Shown piece by piece: positions 1 to 7,706 of a DNA stretch of 64,000 nucleotides. The notes below the pieces were generated by a model, which made no database searches, was not told the DNA's origin, and saw only the letters and a program-made list of their open reading frames with translations. How positions within the stretch are numbered: position 1 is the stretch's first letter; every line of letters begins with the position of its first letter. The translations under genes were made by a program, and so were the position numbers. Source of the stretch: Aldehydirespirator sp965220345 (GTDB lineage: Bacteria; Actinomycetota; Acidimicrobiia; Acidimicrobiales; Aldehydirespiratoraceae); the NCBI GenBank assembly GCA_965220345.1, contig OZ244822.1, positions 1,984,001 to 2,048,000 of the forward strand, written 5' to 3'.

Positions 1-2609
1 ACACCGCAACCACACCCACAATCACGTTCACAGGCTCAGCCAGCGCCGCCCGAACCGTCACAATCACTCTCACCGCTAGCACAGACAACACAGTAGAAAC
101 CTCAGGCGAAACAGTCAACATCGGATTAGGTACTTTGAATGCGAGTTCAGGCACGAATCTTGGTGGTGGCGCTACCGGCACCGACAGCGCAGCCGTAGTC
201 ACAATCAACGATCCCGCACCAACCGACGTAGCAGTCACACTAAGCGTCGACAACAACGGTGCCGTTACCGAAAGCGGTACCCGTACTATTACTGTCACAC
301 TCGCCGAAGCCGCCACAGCGGACGTGACTATCCCGCTCACTACCGCGGTTAGTGATTACACACTCTCAAAATCTGGTGTCGATATCGATATTAGTAGCAA
401 CGCAACATCTGGGACTGTTACCCTCACCGCAACCGACGACAATATTGACGAACCCACCGAAACTTTCAATGTCGGGCTCGGTAGCAGCCTCCCCGCAGGT
501 TACAAAGCAGGCACACCCAGCAGCGTCACCATCACCATTGCTGACAACGACCCCACCACCGTCACCCTCACACGCACCGCCGGCGCAACCCTCACCGAAG
601 GCGACACGCTTGCTTACACACTCACATTAGGTCGCAAACTCAGAACCGGTGAAGCATTAGCAGTACCACTAACATTCGTTGGCTCAGCCACACGAAACAC
701 TGATTACACACTCGCCTGCGGACCCGCGACCGATGTAGCCTGCACGAACCTCAACACCGGCAACACGATGGTTACATTTACCGGTAGCGACAGCGCCGCT
801 ACAGCAGTCACTATCACTCTCACCGCCACAACCGATAACACCACCGAAACCTCAGGCGAAACAGTCAACATCAACCTCGGTACCCTGAATGCGAGTTCAG
901 GTACTAATCTTGGTGGCGGTGCAACAGGCACCGACAACGCAGACGCGGTAACTATCAACGATCCGGTGGTCGCGACACCCTCGGTTACGGTCACACAAAC
1001 CGGAGGCACAACTAAGGTCGCTGAAAATGGTGGCACTGACACCTACACAATCGTGTTAGACACTGAACCCACAGCCAATGTGTTGATTACTGTCACATCC
1101 AGCACCCCATCAGCAGCACGAATCGATGGCCCCGACTCAGATAACACCCCCACAGAAACCGAAACTCTCACATTCACCACTGGCAACTACAACACACCCC
1201 AAACCATCACCGTGACCGGCATAAACGACAATATTGATAATCCTGGTGATCAGCGCAGCGCAACAATCAGACATACTGTCACCGCAGCATCCGCTAGCGA
1301 ATACCGCAACGTCAACATTGTCAGTGTTACCGTGACCGTCACCGACGACGACACCACCCCCACAATCCGGCCACGACCATCCACACCGTCACGACCATCC
1401 ACACCGTCACGACCGGTCACGCCAGCACAAACTGTCACACCCACCCCAGAACCTGAACCTGAGCCTGAGCCGGTGTTTGAGGATCTCGCTGAAATACCTG
1501 AAGTGCATCGTGAGGCAGTCACCGAACTCGCCAACGAAGGCGTGTTCGAACAAATAGGCTGCCAAAGCGATCAACTTTGCCCAGACCAGCCAGTCAAACG
1601 CTGGCAGCTAGCAGTGATACTTATACGCCAGCTCGAAGGCACCGACACCCAACCCGAAACCGACACCGAAAACACGTTCAACGATGTTGATGATGTCTGG
1701 TGGTCAAGTTATGTGCAGCGTCTTAGTGACCTAGAACTCACCCAAGGCTGCACCGAAGATAGTTTCTGCCCAGACCAGCAACTCACCAGAAGCCAAGCAG
1801 CACAATTCATAGCCAACGCGTTCGGTCTCACCAGCACCCAAACCGCTGATTTCGCGGATCTCAACGAGAACAATCCCCATATCGCGGCGATCAACGCACT
1901 ATATGAAGCAGGTATCACACTAGGCTGCCAAAGCGAACCGCTACTGTTTTGCCCTGACGACAAAATCACAATCCAAGAACTAGCAACCCTGCTCGCCCGC
2001 GCCGCTGATGTAGCAGCCGCTGAAGCCGCCAAAACACCTGAGCCTGAGCCGGTGTTTGAGGATCTCGCTGAAATCCCTGAAGTGCATCGCCAGGCGGTCA
2101 CCGAACTCGCGAATGAAGGCGTGTTTGAACGGGTTGGCTGTCAAACAGATCAGCTTTGTGCGGATCAGCCGGTCAAACGTTGGCAACTCGCAGTGATCAT
2201 CGTGCGCCAGCTCGAAGGCACCGACACCGAACCCGAAACCGACACCGAACCCACGTTTACCGATGTTGAAGACATCTGGTGGTCAGGCTATGTGCAGCGT
2301 CTCAGCGAACTAGAACTCACTCGTGGCTGCACCGAAGATAGTTTCTGCCCAGATCAGCAACTCACAAGAGGCCAAGCAGCGCAATTCCTCGTGACCGCTT
2401 TTGACCTAACCGACACCAGCAACGCAGAATTTAACGATATAGAAGGCAGTCCTCACACAGCAGCTATCAACACCCTATACGCAGCAGGCATCACCAACGG
2501 CTGCAACAGCGAACCCCTAAACTTCTGCCCAGACAAACCAATCACACTCCAAGAACTAGCCACCATGATCACCCGCGCCGCCAAAAAACTAAACCAACCC
2601 ACCCCATAA
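1..2609 (+). CDS. Calx-beta repeat surface protein with C-terminal SLH-like domains (5' partial)
   Basis: The frame is open from base 3 to a TAA at 2607-2609, so the start lies upstream and the TTG at 135 is not a real start. Visible are at least three Calx-beta type repeats (two, starting near bases 135 and 885, share NASSGTNLGGGATGTD), then a Pro-rich linker (RPSTPSRPSTPSRP) followed by a Glu-Pro run. The C-terminus has two ~185-residue copies of an SLH-like triplet, each opening with VFEDLAEIPEVHR and carrying WQLAV, WWSSYVQRLS/WWSGYVQRLS and GCTEDSFCPDQQLTR motifs with paired Cys. Calx-beta repeats are adhesive or Ca-binding beta sandwiches, and SLH domains anchor proteins to the cell wall. 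Inferred role: a large exported cell-surface protein. The two SLH blocks are also alike at DNA level (1469 and 2043), which points to a recent internal duplication. The signal peptide would be outside the window. Confidence 0.85.
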   Translation, partial: TATTPTITFTGSASAARTVTITLTASTDNTVETSGETVNIGLGTLNASSGTNLGGGATGTDSAAVVTINDPAPTDVAVTLSVDNNGAVTESGTRTITVTLAEAATADVTIPLTTAVSDYTLSKSGVDIDISSNATSGTVTLTATDDNIDEPTETFNVGLGSSLPAGYKAGTPSSVTITIADNDPTTVTLTRTAGATLTEGDTLAYTLTLGRKLRTGEALAVPLTFVGSATRNTDYTLACGPATDVACTNLNTGNTMVTFTGSDSAATAVTITLTATTDNTTETSGETVNINLGTLNASSGTNLGGGATGTDNADAVTINDPVVATPSVTVTQTGGTTKVAENGGTDTYTIVLDTEPTANVLITVTSSTPSAARIDGPDSDNTPTETETLTFTTGNYNTPQTITVTGINDNIDNPGDQRSATIRHTVTAASASEYRNVNIVSVTVTVTDDDTTPTIRPRPSTPSRPSTPSRPVTPAQTVTPTPEPEPEPEPVFEDLAEIPEVHREAVTELANEGVFEQIGCQSDQLCPDQPVKRWQLAVILIRQLEGTDTQPETDTENTFNDVDDVWWSSYVQRLSDLELTQGCTEDSFCPDQQLTRSQAAQFIANAFGLTSTQTADFADLNENNPHIAAINALYEAGITLGCQSEPLLFCPDDKITIQELATLLARAADVAAAEAAKTPEPEPVFEDLAEIPEVHRQAVTELANEGVFERVGCQTDQLCADQPVKRWQLAVIIVRQLEGTDTEPETDTEPTFTDVEDIWWSGYVQRLSELELTRGCTEDSFCPDQQLTRGQAAQFLVTAFDLTDTSNAEFNDIEGSPHTAAINTLYAAGITNGCNSEPLNFCPDKPITLQELATMITRAAKKLNQPTP

Positions 2610-2660
2610 CCCCCAACCCCATAACCCCCAACCCCATAACCCCCAACCCCATAACCCCCA
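2601..2660. repeat. 4 x 15-bp perfect tandem repeat over the stop codon
   Basis: Four identical 15-bp units (accccataaccccca) run from 2601 to 2660. The TAA inside the first unit ends the surface-protein gene. Each unit carries an in-phase TAA, so expansion or contraction cannot lengthen the protein. No terminator hairpin is evident in it. The next 106 bases up to 2766 hold no gene I can support. Confidence 0.9.
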
Positions 2661-2766
2661 GGGCGACAGTCTCACAGGGGAATTAGCTCAATAAGGCAGC
2701 CTGCTCACAACGACCGTGTTGCAGCCTCAACCTGCACCCAAACAGCAAAGAAGGCGACTCAAGCCG

Positions 2767-3390
2767 TCAGGCTGCTTCAGCCTCGTTTTGTCCCGTGTTG
2801 CCTAGACGAGTCTCACCGTCATGCATGGCATCGTCTGGAGATGCTTGGTCGTCGTGTTCGGCATCTTCGTGAGAGGTCTCATCGTCTGGACGGGCACTCA
2901 ACTCAAGGCGACCCTCAATACGCGCAACCCGCTCACGAGTGTCAGCAAGACTGCCTTCTATCCGATCAAGCCTGCCATCCATCCGGTCAAGCCGCCCGCT
3001 GATATCAGTGAACCTTTCGCTGGTGTGTGCTTCGGAGGCTTTGATCTGCTTCTGGGTTCGTTTTTCGGAGTCTGTGATCTGTTTGCTGGTTCGTTTTTCA
3101 GAATCTGCAATCTGCTTGCTGGTCCGAGCTTCGGAGTCTGCGATCTGTTTGCTGGTTCGTGCTTCGGAGTCTGTGATCTGTTTGCTGGTTCGTGCTTCGG
3201 AGGCTTCGATCTGCTCGCTGATCTGCTTCTGGGTTCGTTTTTCGGAGATCGTGAAGCGATTGTCGATGTACTCGCGAATCGAGAGGATGGCTTTGGTATG
3301 GTCACGCATCATCCACAAGATGAAGCCGATAAACGGCGTGAGAAAGCCGATGATGGCAACCGCGAAGCTGATAAACGCTGCTGAGTCCAT
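2767..3390 (-). CDS. Membrane-anchored hendecad coiled-coil protein
   Basis: 207 residues of unknown function. Residues 6-28 form one N-terminal membrane segment (rich in I/F/L, ending WMM) followed by a basic stretch. From about residue 62 to 127 there are six 11-residue repeats of the form SEARTSKQIAD, with Ile at 72, 83, 94, 105 and 116. This strict 11-residue spacing is typical of right-handed or straight hendecad coiled coils. Residues 130-160 switch to heptads (GRLDRMDGRLDRIEGSL). The tail is acidic and His/Asp-rich (EHDDQASPDDAMHDGE). The predicted form is a single-span protein with a long cytoplasmic coiled-coil rod. Competing frames on the plus strand are low-complexity shadows of the repeat. 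The ATG lies 7 bp after a good -10 box, so the mRNA is probably leaderless. It could resemble short phage- or plasmid-type coiled-coil proteins, but I do not recognise a named family. Confidence 0.75.
   Translation of the reverse strand: MDSAAFISFAVAIIGFLTPFIGFILWMMRDHTKAILSIREYIDNRFTISEKRTQKQISEQIEASEARTSKQITDSEARTSKQIADSEARTSKQIADSEKRTSKQITDSEKRTQKQIKASEAHTSERFTDISGRLDRMDGRLDRIEGSLADTRERVARIEGRLELSARPDDETSHEDAEHDDQASPDDAMHDGETRLGNTGQNEAEAA
3010..3207 (-). repeat. 33-bp tandem repeats coding for hendecads
   Basis: About six 33-bp units inside the coiled-coil gene, each coding for one 11-residue module. The units differ by a few substitutions, and changes keep the period of three, which supports selection on the protein. 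Confidence 0.85.
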
Positions 3391-3397
3391 GAATTTG

Positions 3398-3426
3398 ACT
3401 ATACATCAATCTTCAACACATTGCAA
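3398..3426 (-). promoter_or_regulatory. Sigma-70-type promoter giving a leaderless transcript
   Basis: On the minus strand, TTGCAA (3421-3426), a 17-bp spacer and TATAGT (3398-3403) precede the ATG of the coiled-coil gene. Only 7 bases separate the -10 box from the ATG at 3390, so transcription would start at or next to the A of the start codon. No Shine-Dalgarno sequence is visible, which fits leaderless translation, common in actinobacteria. Confidence 0.6.
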
Positions 3427-3511
3427 CTCGTGTAATCACAATATTTTCTGATGGCCTGCAGGGCTAGTGCGGCTAGCGAAGATCGGAGTGCGTTCGCTAG
3501 TGTCTAGCCCC

Positions 3512-4306
3512 ATGACACATAACTTGGCACAACTCGCCGAAGCAGCCGAACGGCTTCGCAACGCAGCAGCCACCGCTGAGCCCTGCGAAACCGTGCGTGC
3601 GATGATCGGCGAGGCACTGACACCCGAAGTCGGCTATCAGATACAGCAGATCAACACCGACCACTGGCTAGCAAAAAACCGACGCATCAGCGGCCACAAG
3701 GTTGGGTTGACCAACCCTGCTGTCCAGCAGCAACTCGGGGTGGGTCAACCGGTATGGGGTGTGCTGTTCGCCGACAACTGCCGCAGCGATGGCGCTGATA
3801 TTGATGCTGAAGGTCTGATTGAGCCGAGAGTCGAGGTAGAAGTGGCGGTGATACTCGGCAGTGCTTTGGATTGTGGTCGTCACACTGTGGCTGATGCGAT
3901 CAACGCCACTGCGTATGTGCTGCCAGCATTAGAGATAGTTGACAGCCGCATCAACTGGGACATTACCGCTGGCGACATGATCGCCGACAGCGCCGGTGCT
4001 GGCCTTTATGTGCTGGGAACCCGCCCAGTGCCGCTTGCGGCGGTGGACCTGCACCGTGTTGAGATGCAACTCAGCATCAACGGCGAACCAGCAGCCTCAG
4101 GCACAGGTGCCGCATGTTTGGGCAACCCTTTGAACGCTTTGGTGTGGCTAGCTGATGCTATGTGCGAATACGGCACTCCGTTGCAAGCAGGTGAATGCAT
4201 CATGACCGGCTCATTGTGCGGAATGCTGCCGATCGCTGGCGGTGACGAACTATCCGCCGACATTGAAAGTATCGGCACCGTCTCGGCAAGCTTGACTCCC
4301 CACTAA
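3512..4306 (+). CDS. 2-keto-4-pentenoate hydratase / fumarylacetoacetase-fold protein
   Basis: 264 residues. The first good start is the ATG at 3512 (MTHNLAQLAEAAERL); the reading frame stays open further upstream to 3467 but that extension looks non-coding. The motif GHKVGLTNPAVQQQLGV is characteristic of 2-oxopent-4-enoate hydratases (MhpD, HpaH, DmpE). EPRVEVEVAVIL supplies the E-x-E metal ligands, and MTGSLCGMLPI near the end matches the family C-terminus. Such enzymes add water to 2-hydroxypentadienoate in meta-cleavage pathways; decarboxylases of the same fold look very similar. No other meta-cleavage genes are next to it, so the substrate is uncertain. It is convergent with the alpha-hydroxy-acid dehydrogenase and separated from it by the RloA/RloB cassette. 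Confidence 0.85.
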   Translation: MTHNLAQLAEAAERLRNAAATAEPCETVRAMIGEALTPEVGYQIQQINTDHWLAKNRRISGHKVGLTNPAVQQQLGVGQPVWGVLFADNCRSDGADIDAEGLIEPRVEVEVAVILGSALDCGRHTVADAINATAYVLPALEIVDSRINWDITAGDMIADSAGAGLYVLGTRPVPLAAVDLHRVEMQLSINGEPAASGTGAACLGNPLNALVWLADAMCEYGTPLQAGECIMTGSLCGMLPIAGGDELSADIESIGTVSASLTPH

Positions 4307-4336
4307 ACCCAGCAAGCAGCCTCAGCAGCACCGACC

Positions 4337-4381
4337 AGCAGGCTTAGCAACATGAAGCGAAGCGGGGGTTGCGACTTCGCA
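4337..4381. repeat. Left copy of 45-bp direct repeat (att-like)
   Basis: Identical over 45 bases to 6412-6456. It contains inverted arms GCGAAG (4357-4362) and CTTCGC (4375-4380). Read on the minus strand in the dehydrogenase frame it codes for the same C-terminal residues (RSRNPRFASCC and stop). Beyond the identical part the frame continues with a diverged but related stretch (QIGCGTLAKL against QLGCESLEDL), so this is a dehydrogenase gene remnant. Confidence 0.85.
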
Positions 4382-4444
4382 ACTTCGCCAAGGTGCCACA
4401 CCCGATTTGGGTCTTGCTACACGATGAAATAGAGGATGTCTGCT

Positions 4445-4477
4445 ATGCCATTATGTTATGCCATTATGTTATGCCAT
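4445..4477. repeat. 13-bp tandem repeat, 2.5 copies
   Basis: atgccattatgtt occurs at 4445-4457 and 4458-4470, followed by a partial atgccat at 4471-4477. It is AT-rich compared with its surroundings and sits just downstream of the RloB-like gene, inside the cassette near its left end. Confidence 0.85.
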
Positions 4478-4483
4478 ATTGCG

Positions 4484-5146
4484 TTACAGCACCCTGTCAC
4501 AACATGCGCGAACAGCAGCATTGAAGCGATCGTAGGAGCGGCTGCGGCCTACCGGTGAAGTGCCATTAGCGATGGCTTCAGCCACATGGCGGGCAACGCT
4601 TGGCGAGTCTGCCTCGGAGTAGGGATGCCTACTGTTTTTTCTTCGGGTTAGCCGCTTCAACTCCTCTTTGGGATTGCTGACTGTTTCCCAATCACGGTTT
4701 GCTCGCTTTAGTGCCCCTTTCCAAGATTGACGCAATTTTTCGGTAGCTTCGGGGAACAGCATCCACCAAGCCTCAATCTCCTCAACGGGGACAACTGCAT
4801 GCGCCCCCTTGATGCCAGCACTTCGGAGTGCTTCCTCGGTTTGGCGATGCAGTTTTCCGTCTGGATCGGGCTCATCTGAATCTCGATGCACGAACACGCA
4901 GACAATGCGTTGTTGATCGTGGCTAGCGACAACATCGGCTATGCGTCCGATCCAGTCCGATACAGACGATGTCGAAGCTGACCTGTTTAGAGATACCGGC
5001 TGGGGGCGCTCCCGTACCCTCCCCGCCAGTTCTGGGCAAATGGCCTCAATTAGGCGCACGATGGCGAGACGGTCATTGCGGCTCTCCCCGAAGACCAATG
5101 CCATGGTTGAGTCACCAAGCTTGTAGTGTCGAGCCGATTGAGCCAC
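4484..5146 (-). CDS. RloB/AbiLii-like TOPRIM protein
   Basis: 220 residues from a GTG start at 5146; an ATG at 5104 (MALVFGESRND) is an alternative start. Visible TOPRIM-like features are Glu21 in FGESRND, the acidic pair in VFVHRDSDEPD (Asp89, Asp91), and PVEEIEAWW (Glu122-Glu125) followed by an aromatic-rich helix. These match RloB / DUF4276-type proteins, which partner AAA ATPases in AbiL and related abortive-infection systems and are thought to act as nucleases or RNA-processing enzymes. The gene starts 8 bp after the stop of the upstream ATPase gene, so the pair is one transcript with coupled translation. The enzymatic activity is inferred from the fold. A generic DUF4276 protein of another system is the alternative. 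Confidence 0.65.
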   Translation of the reverse strand: MAQSARHYKLGDSTMALVFGESRNDRLAIVRLIEAICPELAGRVRERPQPVSLNRSASTSSVSDWIGRIADVVASHDQQRIVCVFVHRDSDEPDPDGKLHRQTEEALRSAGIKGAHAVVPVEEIEAWWMLFPEATEKLRQSWKGALKRANRDWETVSNPKEELKRLTRRKNSRHPYSEADSPSVARHVAEAIANGTSPVGRSRSYDRFNAAVRACCDRVL

Positions 5147-5154
5147 TTGAGTTA

Positions 5155-6345
5155 CTAGCCAGGTACGCCGTTCAACGCCCCCGCAAACCAGAGTTCACCG
5201 AGACCGTAGTTTGATTGCTGTTCGCGCAGAGTGATCTCATGGCTGTTAATGGCTGGAATCTTGGAAGCGCCCGTCGCGGGTTCACGATCACAAACAACGA
5301 GCTCGTGGGGTCGAAGACGGTTAACGAAAGTGGGAGCGTGCGTGGTTGCCAGTAGTTGAGTGTGCTCGGAAGCAGCCCGCAGGCGTTCCACAAAAAGATC
5401 AAGTGCGTAAGGATGCAAGCCGTGGTCGGCTTCCTCAATTGCGGTGAACGGAGGCTGTTTAGGTTCATGCAGAGCTGTTAGCAGGGCAAGAAGCCGCACC
5501 GTGCCGAAGGAAGCATCCGCGAGTTCAATAGGCATTCTTACACCGCGTTCACGCAGTACTACCATTACAGCGCGGCTAGACCCGCCGAGCAGCTCAAAGT
5601 CAATTGAATCAAGACCAGGAAGGCAGGCCTTTATCTCATCAAGGAGAATCGCGAACGATTCTGGATGCGTCAGCGAGAGATTGTGCAGCGCAGAGGCTAG
5701 ATTGCTGGCATCGTCGGCTAAGGGTCCTGTGATGATCCTTGACGGTAGGCGGGCTGTATGCATGTCGGGCTCAAGGATTCGGATGCCCGATAGAAAATCG
5801 GCTAGCAGGCGGATTCCTTCGCCACCTTCCTCATCGGACCAGTCGGGGAGTGTCGCTAGACCCGTCGTTTGCTGGTTGGCGAGTTGTCGGATTTCGCGAT
5901 TGCCTTCGTCCAAATTGTCAGCACCGAACTCAACTTTCGTGCCCGTAACGTTCAGGCGTCGCCCTTGTCCAGGGTAACGCTTCCAGACGAATGATTCCTC
6001 GCGAATGAGTTGGTCACGGCTGCTCTTGTAGAACTTTAGTTCGTAGTCGTCAGGTGCACCGTCGCTGGCGTGAGTTGTGACGATGCCCTTCACCCCAAGA
6101 ACAACCCTTGATGAAGGCCCTCGACCGTCTTGGCGCTGCACATATAAGTAGCCCCCCGCGGCATCAATAGCGGCAGCGAGATCGAACCTCACGGTCGATG
6201 CGAGGAATCTCAGCACTTCAAGTATGTTGGTTTTTCCAGAACCGTTGGGTCCCACCAGAACCGTAAGCGGACCTAGAGGCACGTCAACATCGGCTAAGGA
6301 TCGAAAGCCCTTTGCTCTGAGCACGGTGAGTCGTCTGATGTTCAT
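5155..6345 (-). CDS. RloA/AbiLi-like AAA (SMC/OLD-type) ATPase
   Basis: 396 residues. Walker A is GPNGSGKTN (residues 32-40) after the typical FRSLADVDVPLGPLTVLVG opening of RecF/OLD/AAA_21 ATPases. The middle of the protein is the insert and arm region. ELADASFGTVRLLALL is a signature-like segment, FTAIEEADHGLHP is Walker B with the D-loop, and LATTHAPTFVN is the switch His region. There is no C-terminal TOPRIM domain; that function is supplied in trans by the next gene. This is the RloA+RloB / AbiL arrangement. Such ATPases sense phage infection or DNA ends and license the partner effector. The gene opens the two-gene cassette and starts 66 bp inside the right repeat. Confidence is high for the ATPase family and moderate for the exact defence type. 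Confidence 0.75.
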   Translation of the reverse strand: MNIRRLTVLRAKGFRSLADVDVPLGPLTVLVGPNGSGKTNILEVLRFLASTVRFDLAAAIDAAGGYLYVQRQDGRGPSSRVVLGVKGIVTTHASDGAPDDYELKFYKSSRDQLIREESFVWKRYPGQGRRLNVTGTKVEFGADNLDEGNREIRQLANQQTTGLATLPDWSDEEGGEGIRLLADFLSGIRILEPDMHTARLPSRIITGPLADDASNLASALHNLSLTHPESFAILLDEIKACLPGLDSIDFELLGGSSRAVMVVLRERGVRMPIELADASFGTVRLLALLTALHEPKQPPFTAIEEADHGLHPYALDLFVERLRAASEHTQLLATTHAPTFVNRLRPHELVVCDREPATGASKIPAINSHEITLREQQSNYGLGELWFAGALNGVPG

Positions 6346-6411
6346 TACAACCCAACTGCTTGGAGCGTTGATACTGGCACACTAGACAAGTTCACTGCTC
6401 CGATGATACCG

Positions 6412-6456
6412 AGCAGGCTTAGCAACATGAAGCGAAGCGGGGGTTGCGACTTCGCA
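6412..6456. repeat. Right copy of 45-bp direct repeat within dehydrogenase 3' end
   Basis: Identical to 4337-4381. It covers the stop codon of the dehydrogenase gene (6419-6421), 35 coding bases and 7 downstream bases, and contains the same GCGAAG/CTTCGC inverted arms (6432-6437, 6450-6455). Confidence 0.9.
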
Positions 6457-7573
6457 GATCTTCCAAGCTTTCACAGCCGAGTTGATACATCACCGAAGTT
6501 AGCTGCTGTTCAAACAACCAGGCTACGAACTCGGCACCGCTTGCTCCTAGAGCACCTAAGCCATACATGAACGCCCGACCCGCAAACGCGAAATCGGCAC
6601 CCAGCGCCAACGCCCTAGCAATATCGAGGCCGCTACGCACTCCACTATCGAAAAGCACCGGGATAGTGTCGCCTACACGCTCCACCACCGGCCCCAGCGC
6701 TTCGATCGCTGCTGGCGCAGCATCAAACTGGCGGCCACCATGGTTAGACACGATCACAGCGTCGGCACCTTCATCGGCACAGCGTGCAGCGTCGTTAGGG
6801 TCAAGGATGCCTTTCACTACGACCGGTCCTGGCCAGCGGCTGCGGGTTTCCGCCAGATAATCCCAGTTGAGAGTGCCGCCCAGGCTGGCACCCACAAAAC
6901 CGGCAACATCGCGCAACGCCGCTTTATCTACATAACGCTCCAAAGTGCGGAACCTCGGCAGGCCGTTTCGTAGCAGTCCCAGAGTCCATGCAGGACGCAA
7001 CGCAGCTTGACTGACATGGCGGATCGTGATCTTTGGTGGCATCGAAATGCGTTGACGGGTCTGACGCTCCCGACGAGCCGGACCAGGAACATCGGCGGTA
7101 ACCACAAGCACCCCGAAACCCGCTTGATGAACCCGCTCAATCAGGTCATCACGCACAGCCAGATCATGAGGCGGATAAAGCTGGAACCAGCCCATACCCT
7201 CAGCTAACGGCCCCATCTCTGACACGTCTGCGGAGTTGACAGTGCTAGCAACGTAAGGAATCCGACATCGCGCCGCGGTTGAGGCCAGCGCTGTGTCGGC
7301 ACCAGGCCAGATCAAACCGGTGAGCCCCACCGGTGCAATACCAATCGGCATGGCGTAACGCACCCCGAACAGTTCGATTTGCAGATCAGGTTTCAGCGGC
7401 CCTTTCAAGAACTGCGGTGTGAGCAGCACCCTCTGAAGATGTTCGCTGTTGCGTGCGGTGGTTCGCTCGGCACCCTCGCCGCTGTCGAGATACTCCCAAG
7501 CGAAATGCGGGATGCGTCTGCGAGCTTTGCGCCGCAGATCAGCAACGGTTTGATATTTGAGTTTGGCTTTCAC
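6419..7573 (-). CDS. FMN-dependent alpha-hydroxy-acid dehydrogenase (LldD/glycolate oxidase family)
   Basis: 384 residues, full length for the family. Recognisable elements are the N-terminal DLRRKARRRIPHFAWEYLDSG, MPIGIAPVGLTGL (FMN contact), GWFQLYP, VVTADVPGPARRER, the active-site Lys in VVKGI, the catalytic His in SNHGGRQFDAAPA, and the phosphate-binding FDSGVRSGLDIARALALGA. These enzymes oxidise L-lactate, glycolate, mandelate or similar acids and pass electrons to quinone or oxygen; the substrate cannot be told from sequence here. The last codons overlap the 45-bp repeat, so the present C-terminus (RFASCC) may come from the cassette. It is divergent from the ATP-grasp gene at 7707. Confidence 0.9.
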   Translation of the reverse strand: MKAKLKYQTVADLRRKARRRIPHFAWEYLDSGEGAERTTARNSEHLQRVLLTPQFLKGPLKPDLQIELFGVRYAMPIGIAPVGLTGLIWPGADTALASTAARCRIPYVASTVNSADVSEMGPLAEGMGWFQLYPPHDLAVRDDLIERVHQAGFGVLVVTADVPGPARRERQTRQRISMPPKITIRHVSQAALRPAWTLGLLRNGLPRFRTLERYVDKAALRDVAGFVGASLGGTLNWDYLAETRSRWPGPVVVKGILDPNDAARCADEGADAVIVSNHGGRQFDAAPAAIEALGPVVERVGDTIPVLFDSGVRSGLDIARALALGADFAFAGRAFMYGLGALGASGAEFVAWLFEQQLTSVMYQLGCESLEDLRSRNPRFASCC

Positions 7574-7583
7574 CGCTCACCCA

Positions 7584-7638
7584 AGCTAGTGCTGCGAGCT
7601 CGAGCTAGTGCTGCGACATACCAAGCTGAGTGCTGCGA
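7584..7638. repeat. Three short direct repeats in a divergent promoter region
   Basis: agctagtgctgcga occurs at 7584-7597 and 7603-7616, with a one-base-longer variant at 7624-7638. They lie between the divergent dehydrogenase (starts 7573) and ATP-grasp (starts 7707) genes, where an operator for either could be. No regulator gene is adjacent. Confidence 0.7.
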
Positions 7639-7706
7639 TGCCCGAACTGCGGCTAATGTCTGCCCCGAACGCATTAGTGAATGCCTATGATCTACTGTAG
7701 AGAGCT

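Larger units (their letters stand above)
4337..6456. mobile_element. Candidate integrase-less defence cassette bounded by a 45-bp direct repeat
   Basis: A 2.1-kb block containing only the RloA/RloB-like pair is bounded by perfect 45-bp repeats at 4337-4381 and 6412-6456. The right copy is the last 11-12 codons and stop of the dehydrogenase gene plus 7 downstream bases. Loss by recombination between the copies would leave that gene intact and next to the hydratase gene. This is the geometry of elements that integrate at gene 3' ends, but no recombinase is present, so movement would depend on one in trans or on homologous recombination. Inference from layout. Confidence 0.55.

Noticed and set aside
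2678..2745. tRNA-like start GGGGAATTAGCTCAA after the tandem repeat
   Set aside because: The 5' end resembles a tRNA-Ala, but no matching acceptor 3' strand, T-loop or anticodon arm follows. At most a decayed fragment; not listed.
2821..3451. Long plus-strand frames over the coiled-coil gene
   Set aside because: They translate the 33-bp repeat into FAGSCFGVCDL or LLVRASES type low-complexity protein, and lack the membrane-plus-coiled-coil logic, promoter and start context of the minus-strand frame.
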